Assembly (NCBI GenBank): GCA_910588025.1
Contig: CAJUQG010000015.1
Coordinates: forward strand, 3,957-33,029
Reading direction: 5' to 3'
Origin: an uncultured Bacilli bacterium
GTDB taxonomy: Bacteria; Bacillota_I; Bacilli_A; RF39; UBA660
Length of the DNA: 29,073 nucleotides
Positions 23,334 to 29,073 of the stretch are shown here, piece after piece. Within the stretch, counting starts at the first letter, position 1. The number at the start of each line of letters is the position of its first letter. Position numbers and translations under genes: made by a program. The notes below the pieces were generated by a model. The model did no database searches. It worked only from the letters and a program-made list of their open reading frames with translations, and had not been told where the DNA came from.

Positions 23334-23346
23334 TTTCGATTTTTTT
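23319..23346 (+). terminator. Terminator of the small-protein operon
   Basis: ATCGAAAC (23319-23326) pairs perfectly with GTTTCGAT (23333-23340), followed by six T. Confidence 0.85.
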
Positions 23347-23381
23347 GTTTAATAATCGTAGTTATTCTTGATGGAAATATC

Positions 23382-23410
23382 TTGCATATTTCTAATATTT
23401 ATGATAGATT
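23382..23410 (+). promoter_or_regulatory. Promoter of secE-nusG
   Basis: TTGCAT (23382-23387) and TAGATT (23405-23410) are 17 bases apart, with TGA before the -10. Confidence 0.65.
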
Positions 23411-23468
23411 GTAAGTAACAAACACGGAAAGTGTTTTTATTTTGGAAAAAAGTTTGAGGGTGACAAGA

Positions 23469-23705
23469 ATGGCGAAAGAAAAAGAATTTGAAAAAAAAGA
23501 GAAAAAAAGTAAGATGAAAAAGGTAAAAAAAGAACGGAAACCTGGCTATTTGAAAGAAGTAAATATGGAATTAAAAAAGGTTACATTTCCAACTTTAAAA
23601 GATGTAGTAAAATATACTTTTGCAACTATTTTATTTTGTGTTGTTTTAGTTTGTTTCTTTCTTTTATTAAATTTATTGTTGTCAGGATTAAAGGGGATGT
23701 TTTAA
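23469..23705 (+). CDS. secE: Preprotein translocase subunit SecE
   Basis: SecE is the essential single-span clamp of the SecYEG channel. The basic N-terminal region (Lys-rich, residues 1-28) precedes the amphipathic-helix motif MELKKVTFPTLKDVV, followed by one membrane helix (about 48-70). The start is the ATG at 23469 behind GAGGGTGAC; a frame opening at 23442 would put the ribosome binding site inside the gene. The 78-residue length is normal for Bacillota. It is directly followed by nusG with no gap. No rpmG is present in front, unlike in many Bacilli. Confidence 0.95.
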   Translation: MAKEKEFEKKEKKSKMKKVKKERKPGYLKEVNMELKKVTFPTLKDVVKYTFATILFCVVLVCFFLLLNLLLSGLKGMF

Positions 23706-24239
23706 TTGGAAAAGTTATGGTATGTAGTTAATACTTATAGTGGACATGAAGAGTCTGTTAAAGAAAAGCTTGAAATGCGTACTGAGTCAATGGGTATGCA
23801 AGATTATATTTATCGAGTTATTGTTCCAGAAACTACTGAAATTGAAATTAAAGATGGTGTAAAAAAAGAAAAAAAGAAGAAAATGTTTCCTGGGTATGTC
23901 ATTGTTGAAATGATTATGAGTGATGAAGCTTGGTATATAGTAAGAAATACTCCTGGGGTTACAGGCTTTATTGGTTCTAGTGGAAAGGGAGCAAAACCAA
24001 CTCCGTTATTACCACAAGAAATTGACCGTATCTTAGCTAATATGGGAATGAGTCGAATGGATTTAGAAAGTGAGTTAGCGGTTGGAGATAAAGTCAATAT
24101 TGTTGATGGTCCATTTAAAGGTATGATGGGTACTGTTGATACAATCGATTTAGAAAATAGTCGTTTGAATGTTTTAATTGATTTATTTGGTCAAGAAACG
24201 CCAGTTGAAGTTGAACTTTATCAAGTAAATAAATGTTAA
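23706..24239 (+). CDS. nusG: Transcription antitermination/termination factor NusG
   Basis: NusG binds RNA polymerase and couples elongation with other processes. The NGN domain covers residues 1-110 (WYVVNTYSGHE, MFPGYVIVEM, VRNTPGVTGFIGS), and a KOW domain covers about 122-175 (VGDKVNIVDGPFKGMMGTV). The start codon is TTG at 23706, immediately after the secE stop; AAGGGG at 23691-23696 supplies the ribosome binding site. A TTG start overlapping such tight spacing suggests translational coupling to secE. Length 177 is standard. Confidence 0.97.
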   Translation: MEKLWYVVNTYSGHEESVKEKLEMRTESMGMQDYIYRVIVPETTEIEIKDGVKKEKKKKMFPGYVIVEMIMSDEAWYIVRNTPGVTGFIGSSGKGAKPTPLLPQEIDRILANMGMSRMDLESELAVGDKVNIVDGPFKGMMGTVDTIDLENSRLNVLIDLFGQETPVEVELYQVNKC

Positions 24240-24257
24240 ATGAATTATTAATTGTTA

Positions 24258-24286
24258 GAAAGAGACAAAGTCTTTTTCTTTTTTTT
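24258..24286 (+). terminator. Terminator after nusG
   Basis: GAAAGAGAC (24258-24266) pairs with GTCTTTTTC (24270-24278), with a 3-base loop and one G-T pair, followed by T. The T run overlaps the next promoter's -35. Confidence 0.75.
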
Positions 24287-24314
24287 GCTTTTTTCTGAGT
24301 ATTTATGATAGAAT
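24285..24314 (+). promoter_or_regulatory. Promoter of the transglutaminase-like gene
   Basis: TTGCTT (24285-24290) and TAGAAT (24309-24314) are 18 bases apart, with TGA before the -10. Transcription should start about 12 bases before the ATG at 24333, leaving no room for a standard ribosome binding site. Confidence 0.55.
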
Positions 24315-24332
24315 ACTACTTCGTGAATATTT

Positions 24333-25196
24333 ATGAATGAACTTTTTAATCAAAAAATTAATTTTTTTGTGAAACATGTGCCTTCCTTTTCTAGAAAGGA
24401 TTTAACCATTTATTATGTATATCGAAAGTTAGCTCCATATTTTCAAAGAGACTTAGATTTTTTTATGGCGAGTCAAGAAAGACAACTTCAAATTTATGAG
24501 CAGGGATTTGAAATGCAAGGAGAGAATGTGGTATGTCAGACTATATGTCAGTATTATGGTCACGTTTTTCGTAAATTACATATTGATTTTAAAATCATTA
24601 CCACTAATAATAAGTTAGTTCCTCATTTTGCTTTGTTAGTTTCTGGAGATTATGGCTGGTTTTTAATAGATCCTTTGAAAGATTTATATCGTAATCAATT
24701 GGGCTTTCAACCAAAATTCTTTGGAGTAATTCCTTTTGGTGGAACAGTACGAGAACTTTATCCGTATTTAATTTCTTTGGATAACAATTATATTCTTTCT
24801 ATAGCAAAAGAAACAAACACTTTGCCATTTGGTAATTTTTTGGATGTTTTTTTTGAGCTATTACATCAAGATATTTTTCAATCTTCGAATGGCGATTTTG
24901 GGCTTGAAAAAGGAGCGAATGAAATTTCTATTATTCAAGCAAAGTTGAAATTTATTTCTGATTATTTACTTAACATAGGTGAAGTTTTAGGAAACTATGA
25001 GAGGAGACAATACCATAGTGATTTAAAAACGTGTTTCTTTAATCGTCCAGAATGTAATCATATTGATATTCGTATTACAGATGATTTTCAATTGTCCATT
25101 GTGATTTATGAAGATTTAGAACGTCAGCATAAAGTGGCTGAATATTTAGAATTTAGAGATTGTGATAATGAATATCGTTTGAAACGTGTCGTTTAA
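24333..25196 (+). CDS. Transglutaminase-like fold protein, 287 aa
   Basis: This gene breaks the usual nusG-rplK order. Residues 64-115 look like the core of a transglutaminase/papain-like domain: Cys68 in ENVVCQTIC, then His98 in VPHFALLV and Asp113 in WFLIDPLKD, in the order Cys-His-Asp with fitting spacing. No signal peptide or membrane segment is seen, so a cytoplasmic enzyme or a degenerate binding domain is likely. Substrate and reaction cannot be told. The N-terminal 60 residues and the C-terminal 100 do not match anything I know. It has its own promoter and no ribosome binding site, unlike most of its neighbours, suggesting weak or unusual initiation. Confidence 0.6.
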   Translation: MNELFNQKINFFVKHVPSFSRKDLTIYYVYRKLAPYFQRDLDFFMASQERQLQIYEQGFEMQGENVVCQTICQYYGHVFRKLHIDFKIITTNNKLVPHFALLVSGDYGWFLIDPLKDLYRNQLGFQPKFFGVIPFGGTVRELYPYLISLDNNYILSIAKETNTLPFGNFLDVFFELLHQDIFQSSNGDFGLEKGANEISIIQAKLKFISDYLLNIGEVLGNYERRQYHSDLKTCFFNRPECNHIDIRITDDFQLSIVIYEDLERQHKVAEYLEFRDCDNEYRLKRVV

Positions 25197-25203
25197 GTTT
25201 TGC

Positions 25204-25232
25204 TTGTAAAGTATAATAATTTGTGATAATAT
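25204..25232 (+). promoter_or_regulatory. Promoter of rplK-rplA
   Basis: TTGTAA (25204-25209) and TAATAT (25227-25232) are 17 bases apart, with TGA before the -10. Confidence 0.65.
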
Positions 25233-25267
25233 CGATAGTGCGATTATATATTTTTATAAGAGCCCTG

Positions 25268-25304
25268 AAGTGGAAGGGAAAGTGCGGACTTGCCCATACC
25301 ACTT
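25268..25304 (+). promoter_or_regulatory. Structured rplK leader, candidate L1-binding site
   Basis: AAGTGG (25268-25273) pairs with CCACTT (25299-25304) and encloses an inner stem, GGG (25276-25278) with CCC (25293-25295) and AAGT/ACTT, capped by GCGG. L11-operon leaders of many bacteria carry an RNA structure bound by L1 for feedback control. The location and shape fit that, but binding is inferred. Confidence 0.5.
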
Positions 25305-25339
25305 ACACGTGAAGAAATATTTTATAGGAGGTGTCTTTC

Positions 25340-25924
25340 GTGGCAAAAGAAGTCGTAAAGAGAATTAAATTACAAATCGAAGCAGGAAAGGCTACACCAG
25401 CTCCACCAGTTGGAACTTGTTTAGGACCTGCAGGAATTAATATTCAAGATTTTTGTCAAAAGTTCAATGATGCAACTAGAGATAAAATGGGAGATGTAAT
25501 TCCTTGTGAAATCAATGTTTATGATGATAGATCATTTGATTTTGTATTAAAAACTGCACCTGCTGCATTCTTACTTAAGAAAGCTGCAAAAGTTCAAAAA
25601 GGAAGTAAAAAAGGAGCAAATGAAATTGTTGCTACTATTACTATCGATGAGCTAAGAAAAATTGCTGAAAATAAATTACCTGATTTAAATGCTTATACTG
25701 TTGAAGAAGCAATGAATATTATTGAGGGTACAGCAAGAAATATGGGAATTGCTATTAAGGGATTAAATGACCAAGAATTAGCAGAACAAGCAAAAGAAGC
25801 TCAAAAAGAAGAAGCAGAACGTGAAAAACGTGAAGAACAATTAGCTGAAATGGAAGCTTCTGCACAAGATACAAATGTAGAAGTTGAAGTTATCGGAAAA
25901 GATAAAGAAACTGAAGAAGAGTAA
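25340..25924 (+). CDS. rplK: Ribosomal protein L11 with acidic C-terminal extension
   Basis: L11 forms part of the GTPase-associated centre with 23S rRNA. The start is GTG at 25340, 8 bases after AGGAGG; an in-frame GTG at 25331 overlaps that site. Residues 1-141 are ordinary L11: KLQIEAGKATPAPPVGTCLG, FCQKFNDAT, the C-terminal RNA-binding domain to MGIAIKG. Normal L11 ends here, but this protein continues for 53 residues of Glu/Lys-rich helix (AEQAKEAQKEEAEREKREEQ and on, to KETEEE). The tail is intact and in frame to a TAA/TTA-rich 3' region. It is first in an operon with rplA. Confidence 0.96.
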   Translation: MAKEVVKRIKLQIEAGKATPAPPVGTCLGPAGINIQDFCQKFNDATRDKMGDVIPCEINVYDDRSFDFVLKTAPAAFLLKKAAKVQKGSKKGANEIVATITIDELRKIAENKLPDLNAYTVEEAMNIIEGTARNMGIAIKGLNDQELAEQAKEAQKEEAEREKREEQLAEMEASAQDTNVEVEVIGKDKETEEE

Positions 25925-25979
25925 TTACTCATTTTATTTTAAAATAAGTCCGCTAATAAACCACAGTTAGGAGGAAATT

Positions 25980-26678
25980 ATGAAAAAGTTTGGTAAGAAA
26001 TATGTGGAAGCTTCTAAAAAATGTGATAAAAATAAAGAATATACATTAGAAGAAGCAATCAAATTAGTAAAAGAAACTTCTTTTACAAAGTTTGATGGAT
26101 CTGTAGATTTTGCTATGAAACTAAATGTTGATCCTAAAAAAGCTGATCAACAATTACGTGGGTCTTTAGTATTACCTCATGGTACTGGTAAAACAAAACG
26201 TATTTTAGTAATTGCAAAAGGAGCTAGTGCTGAAGAAGCAAAAAAAGCTGGAGCTGATTATGTTGGAGATGTCGACATGATTGATAAAATTCAAAAAGAG
26301 AATTGGTTTGATTATGATGTTATTGTGGCAACTCCAGATATGATGCCAATGCTTGGAAAAATTGGTAAAGTTCTAGGACCTAAAGGGTTAATGCCAAATC
26401 CTAAAACAAATACAGTTACTCCAAATCCTGCTAAAGCAGTTATGGATATTCAAAAGGGTATGGTAGAGTTCCGTACAGATCAATATGGAAACATTCATGG
26501 AATTATTGGTAAAACATCTTTTGATGATGTAAAATTAAAAGAAAACATGGAATATGTTGTTTCTACGATTTCTAAACTGAAACCAGCTACTGTTAAAGGT
26601 AAATTTATTAGTACAATTAGTTTATCTGCAACAATGGGTCCTGGAGTAAGAGTAGATAAAAATTCTTTTGACATTTAA
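25980..26678 (+). CDS. rplA: Ribosomal protein L1
   Basis: L1 binds the mobile stalk of 23S rRNA and in many bacteria represses its own operon. Residues 1-232 match the whole family: KFDGSVDFAMKLNVDPKKADQQ, RGSLVLPHGTGK, ATPDMMPMLGKIGKVLGPKG, LMPNPKTNTVT, and a closing KGKFISTISLSATMGPG. The ATG at 25980 follows TAGGAGG. It lies 55 bases after rplK with no terminator between, so the two are cotranscribed. The candidate L1 hairpin upstream of rplK would make this a feedback circuit. Confidence 0.98.
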   Translation: MKKFGKKYVEASKKCDKNKEYTLEEAIKLVKETSFTKFDGSVDFAMKLNVDPKKADQQLRGSLVLPHGTGKTKRILVIAKGASAEEAKKAGADYVGDVDMIDKIQKENWFDYDVIVATPDMMPMLGKIGKVLGPKGLMPNPKTNTVTPNPAKAVMDIQKGMVEFRTDQYGNIHGIIGKTSFDDVKLKENMEYVVSTISKLKPATVKGKFISTISLSATMGPGVRVDKNSFDI

Positions 26679-26699
26679 TTAAGTATTGCATATAATACT

Positions 26700-26811
26700 A
26701 ACTAGAAAAGCCGAACACCCAAAGACAGTAGGGGGGAAAACCTTAATTATCCTACCGAGGGACACTTAAAAGTAGTAATTTTTAAGCTTGTCCCAATGGA
26801 CGAGCTTTTTT
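26700..26811 (+). promoter_or_regulatory. L10 leader with intrinsic attenuator
   Basis: The leader of rplJ contains the conserved GAAAAGCC, AGACAGTAGG and CCTACCGAGG segments of the L10(L12)4-binding L10 leader RNA; GTAGG (26728-26732) pairs with CCTAC (26751-26755). It ends in a terminator: AAGCTTGTCC (26784-26793) with GGACGAGCTT (26798-26807), one G-T pair, then T. CTTAAAA and TTTTAAG just upstream could form an alternative stem. Excess L10 is expected to favour termination. Confidence 0.82.
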
Positions 26812-26832
26812 AGAATAAACGAAGGAGGATAT

Positions 26833-27324
26833 ATGGCAAGTTTAAAAGTTCTTGAATCTAAAAAAGAAACTGTTAGTGAGATTTTAGAAAATATTAAGAC
26901 AAGCGAAAGCGTAATTTTATTCCAATATCAAGGATTAACGGTTTCAGAACTTAGTGATTTAAGAAAAAAACTAAGAGATGCAGATGCTACTGTTAAAGTT
27001 TATAAAAATACTCTTTTAAAAAGAGCTTTAGATGAACAAAACATTAGTTTTGAAGGTTTCTTAGAAGGACCAAATGCAATTTTATTTGGTAAAAATTTAT
27101 TAGAACCAATTAAAGTGATTTCTGATTTTGCCAAAGATCATGACAAGTTAGAAATTCGAATTGGTATTATTAGTGGAAGTGTTGCAGATTTAGCAACAAT
27201 TCAAGATTATGCTAGCATTCCATCTTATGAAGGACTACTTACAATGCTTTGTCGTGGTATGATGGAACATGTTAACAAATTAGCGATTGGTTTAAATCAA
27301 TATGCAGAAAATTTAGAGAAATAA
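26833..27324 (+). CDS. rplJ: Ribosomal protein L10
   Basis: L10 anchors the L7/L12 stalk to 23S rRNA. The ATG at 26833 follows GAAGGAGG; the same frame is open upstream to 26788 inside the leader, but that has no support. The N-terminal domain shows SVILFQYQGLTVSELSDLRK and VKVYKNTLLKRAL, and the C-terminal helix that carries L12 dimers ends in LAIGLNQYAENLEK. Length 163 is normal. It is controlled by the L10 leader and cotranscribed with rplL 18 bases later. Confidence 0.97.
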   Translation: MASLKVLESKKETVSEILENIKTSESVILFQYQGLTVSELSDLRKKLRDADATVKVYKNTLLKRALDEQNISFEGFLEGPNAILFGKNLLEPIKVISDFAKDHDKLEIRIGIISGSVADLATIQDYASIPSYEGLLTMLCRGMMEHVNKLAIGLNQYAENLEK

Positions 27325-27342
27325 GAGAAGGAGAGAGAAAAA

Positions 27343-27708
27343 ATGGCTAAAATAACAAAAGAAGATTTTATTAGTGCTTTAAAAGAAATGACTATTCTTG
27401 AAGTAAAAGAATTAGTTGATGCAATGAAAGAAGAATTTGGAGTAAATCCAGATGCTGTAGCTGTAGCTGCTGCACCTCAAGCTGGAGCTTCTGAAGAAAG
27501 TGTTGCTAAAACAGTAGTACTTAAAAATGCTGGTGGAAACAAGATTGCTGTTATTAAATTATTAAAAGAAATTACAGGACTTGGACTTGTTGAAGCTAAA
27601 GCTTTAGCTGATAATGGTGGAAATGTTAAAGAAAACGTTCCTGCTGATGAAGCTAACCAAATTAAAGCACAATTAGAAGAAGCTGGAGCAGAAATCGAAT
27701 TAGCTTAA
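27343..27708 (+). CDS. rplL: Ribosomal protein L7/L12
   Basis: This stalk protein recruits translation GTPases. The N-terminal dimer domain (FISALKEMTILEVKELVDAM) is followed by an Ala-rich hinge (about 43-56) and the conserved globular domain (KIAVIKLLKEITGLGLVEAK). Length 121 is standard. AAGGAGAG precedes the start, and a terminator follows the stop, so the rplJL unit ends here and rpoB is not adjacent in this window. Confidence 0.98.
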   Translation: MAKITKEDFISALKEMTILEVKELVDAMKEEFGVNPDAVAVAAAPQAGASEESVAKTVVLKNAGGNKIAVIKLLKEITGLGLVEAKALADNGGNVKENVPADEANQIKAQLEEAGAEIELA

Positions 27709-27719
27709 TGAGGAAATTG

Positions 27720-27741
27720 GACTCAAATTTGAGTCTTTTTT
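27720..27741 (+). terminator. Terminator of rplJL
   Basis: GACTCAAA (27720-27727) and TTTGAGTC (27728-27735) form a tight hairpin followed by six T. Confidence 0.85.
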
Positions 27742-27761
27742 CTTTGTTTTTATAATCTTAC

Positions 27762-27790
27762 TTGATACCTTACAAACTTTTCGATATAAT
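27762..27790 (+). promoter_or_regulatory. Promoter of the pilin-like gene group
   Basis: TTGATA (27762-27767) and TATAAT (27785-27790), 17 bases apart, form the most consensus-like promoter in the window. It fixes the first gene's start at 27816 and rules out an in-frame opening at 27762. Confidence 0.8.
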
Positions 27791-27815
27791 GTACTTATTA
27801 AGATCGGAGATAGTT

Positions 27816-28163
27816 ATGAAAAATAAAGTATGGTTAGTAGTAAAAATTTTAATACTAGTTTTTATCATTTTGTGGATTGGCATTATTGTGTTAGATTATT
27901 TTAATGCGAAAAATAATAAAGAAATGAAGTTTTGTATGAGTCAAGTTGTTCATATTTATAATTCTAATGGAGTAGAAGTAGAAAAACGTGATGGAAAAGG
28001 TTTTCAAGAAAAAGATTATGAGAACTATTCTTATACTTATGAATGTAAAGGGTTAGGATATAAAGTTTATCGTTATAATAGAACAGATACGAATCCTCCT
28101 TTTAAAGCGGTTGAATTTGGACCGTTCTTTATTAAAGAAAGACAAAGTTTAACAAATAGATAA
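27816..28163 (+). CDS. Small membrane-anchored protein, 115 aa
   Basis: A membrane helix at residues about 6-27 (VVKILILVFIILWIGIIVL) is followed by a polar extracellular domain with two Cys (FCMSQVV and YECKG). The start is the ATG at 27816 behind CGGAG. It does not have a prepilin cleavage motif. It precedes the pilin-like gene by 18 bases, and both share the layout of one N-terminal helix plus a small soluble domain. The family is unknown. Confidence 0.7.
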   Translation: MKNKVWLVVKILILVFIILWIGIIVLDYFNAKNNKEMKFCMSQVVHIYNSNGVEVEKRDGKGFQEKDYENYSYTYECKGLGYKVYRYNRTDTNPPFKAVEFGPFFIKERQSLTNR

Positions 28164-28181
28164 ATTATTAGGGGGATATTT

Positions 28182-28586
28182 ATGTTACATCTTAATAATA
28201 AAGGGTGGAGCTTAAAAGAAATGGTTTTTTTAAGTTCTATTTTACTCGCTTTTTTATTAGTAGCGATTTTTATGATTATTCGCCTTTATCATGGCCTTAA
28301 TAAAAGTGGTATTACAGATACACCAGTAGTTCAAAAATATCTTTATGAAGATGTTGAACGAAATGTTTTGGATGCAGGTATTGATTATTATAATGAGTAT
28401 TATAATGGAGAAGAGAATATTAGAATTACAGTTTCTAAAATTCGTCGTAAGGGTCTTATTACTTCGAATGAATTGCATGCAGAGGGTGAAAAAAGATCTT
28501 GTGATGGGTATGTAGAATTTCAAGATGGAATACCAGGAGTTTTTATTAAATGTGAAAATTATATGACGAAAGGTTATGAGGAGTAG
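28182..28586 (+). CDS. Prepilin-like protein, 134 aa
   Basis: The N-terminus reads NNKGWSLKEMVF and runs into a hydrophobic helix (residues about 14-35). Gly8 followed by an aromatic residue and Glu at position +5 fits the type IV prepilin peptidase site (G/F-T-L-x-E) with Trp in place of Phe. The C-terminal domain has two Cys (KRSCDGYVEF and IKCENYMTKGYEE), which could form a disulfide. The ribosome binding site is AGGGGG. It is a candidate pseudopilin of a Gram-positive pilus or secretion system; no prepilin peptidase or ATPase is in the window. It lies close to the similar next gene. Confidence 0.65.
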   Translation: MLHLNNKGWSLKEMVFLSSILLAFLLVAIFMIIRLYHGLNKSGITDTPVVQKYLYEDVERNVLDAGIDYYNEYYNGEENIRITVSKIRRKGLITSNELHAEGEKRSCDGYVEFQDGIPGVFIKCENYMTKGYEE

Positions 28587-28590
28587 AATT

Positions 28591-28953
28591 ATGGATATGA
28601 AAAAGATGCAACGAATGAGTATTATTTGGGGTTGTTTTTTAGTTTTGTTGGTTGCTTTATTGACTGGATTTGGTTTTTTGTATAAAAGCAAAAGTAGTGA
28701 TTATAAAAAGTTAGAGGAAGAGTTAGTTAATCGCGCTAAGAAATATGTAGATGCAAGATTTTTGTATCCTGAGGAGAATAAAGCAGTTAAGATTACTTAT
28801 GAAGAAATGAAGGAACATGGTTTTATTGAAGAATTAAAAAAAGATGACCAAACTTGTGATGGATATGTTATTGTAAAAAGTAATGGTACTGTTTTTGAAT
28901 ATAAAGGCTATGTTAGTTGTCCAAAATATACGACAAAAGATTACGAAAAGTAG
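28591..28953 (+). CDS. Small membrane protein paralogous to the prepilin-like gene, 120 aa
   Basis: The start is the ATG at 28591 behind GAGGAG (28579-28584). One membrane helix (residues about 10-31) is followed by a polar domain. Its end, TCDGYVIVKSNGTVFEYKGY and CPKYTTKDYEK, matches the pattern of the preceding protein (CDGYV, then C, then Y-TK-YE), so the two soluble domains are related and both have two Cys. It lacks the Gly-aromatic-Glu cleavage motif and may stay anchored as an assembly partner. The function is unknown. Confidence 0.7.
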   Translation: MDMKKMQRMSIIWGCFLVLLVALLTGFGFLYKSKSSDYKKLEEELVNRAKKYVDARFLYPEENKAVKITYEEMKEHGFIEELKKDDQTCDGYVIVKSNGTVFEYKGYVSCPKYTTKDYEK

Positions 28954-28991
28954 TCTTTTTATTTGTCTTATTTCTTGTTATTTGTTAGTAA

Positions 28992-29052
28992 TAACTAGTA
29001 AAGCGTTTGAAAAAATGGTATATTGTTAGTGTTCTAAGATAAAGGGTACATC
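28992..29052 (+). promoter_or_regulatory. Second copy of the surface-protein promoter/leader
   Basis: TAACTAGTAA (from 28992), TATATT (29019-29024) and AAAGGGTACATC (29041-29052) repeat the 5801-5861 element at identical spacing. By the spacing of the first copy, a start codon is expected about 25 bases past the window's end, probably for another member of the surface-protein family. Confidence 0.6.
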
Positions 29053-29073
29053 ATTTTGATTTGACAGAGCCAT

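Noticed and set aside
24240..25330. tRNA genes near nusG and rplK
   Set aside because: No cloverleaf-like sequence with a TTC-type T loop or matching acceptor stem is visible in these gaps.
26788..26832. Longer rplJ N-terminus
   Set aside because: The region is the terminator part of the L10 leader; ATG 26833 has a strong ribosome binding site and gives the normal protein.
1..29073. Mycoplasma genetic code (TGA = Trp)
   Set aside because: TGA ends genes in the ATGA overlaps at 1950 and 2255, and Trp is encoded by TGG throughout.

Overview
The window looks like chromosomal DNA of a low-GC Gram-positive bacterium (Bacillota). The DNA is strongly AT-rich. Genes carry Shine-Dalgarno sequences of the AGGAGG or GGGTGA type. 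There is a T-box leader, a YtxH-type operon, an FtsK/EssC-type (T7SSb) secretion locus and a Bacillota-like secE-nusG / rplKA / rplJL arrangement. TGA is used as a stop (for example in ATGA overlaps) and TGG encodes Trp, so the code is 11 and not the Mycoplasma code. An uncultured gut-type Bacilli or Mollicutes-related lineage fits best, but that is inference.

Layout. 1-350: a 21-bp tandem repeat and a broken AlbA/Schlafen-like gene. 351-2710: a lipoprotein, a disordered acidic protein, a DUF948-like membrane protein and a YtxH protein; the last three overlap or abut. 2694-5500: a T-box leader controlling an M29 aminopeptidase and tyrosyl-tRNA synthetase (tyrS). 5801-9269: two tandem, membrane-attached surface proteins with a C-type-lectin/FGE-like C-terminal domain. 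They are about 89% identical over 240 residues, then only 24/64 identical in a gap-free C-terminal tail. 9300-11987: a double-HTH XRE regulator and a divergent HerA-type ATPase. 11990-23346: a type VII secretion region made of a zinc-ribbon membrane protein, a YukD/EsaB ubiquitin-like protein, EssC, two tandem double-WXG-like proteins, three small helical proteins, a large novel membrane protein and a DUF4176 protein. 23382-27741: secE, nusG, an unusual transglutaminase-like gene, rplK (with an extra acidic tail), rplA, an L10 leader, rplJ and rplL. 27762-29073: three small membrane-anchored proteins, one with a prepilin-like N-terminus. The window ends in a second copy of the promoter/leader found before the surface-protein pair, so another member of that family probably starts just outside.

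How it fits together. The middle of the window is devoted to envelope and secretion functions: hypervariable-tailed surface proteins, an EssC-driven export locus with its own WXG-like substrates, and pilin-like proteins. These are embedded between translation and ribosome genes. Canonical EssB, EsaA and EssA are not recognisable, so the unknown proteins next to EssC are candidates for replacement parts or effectors. Most recognisable promoters have an extended -10 (TGn) element.
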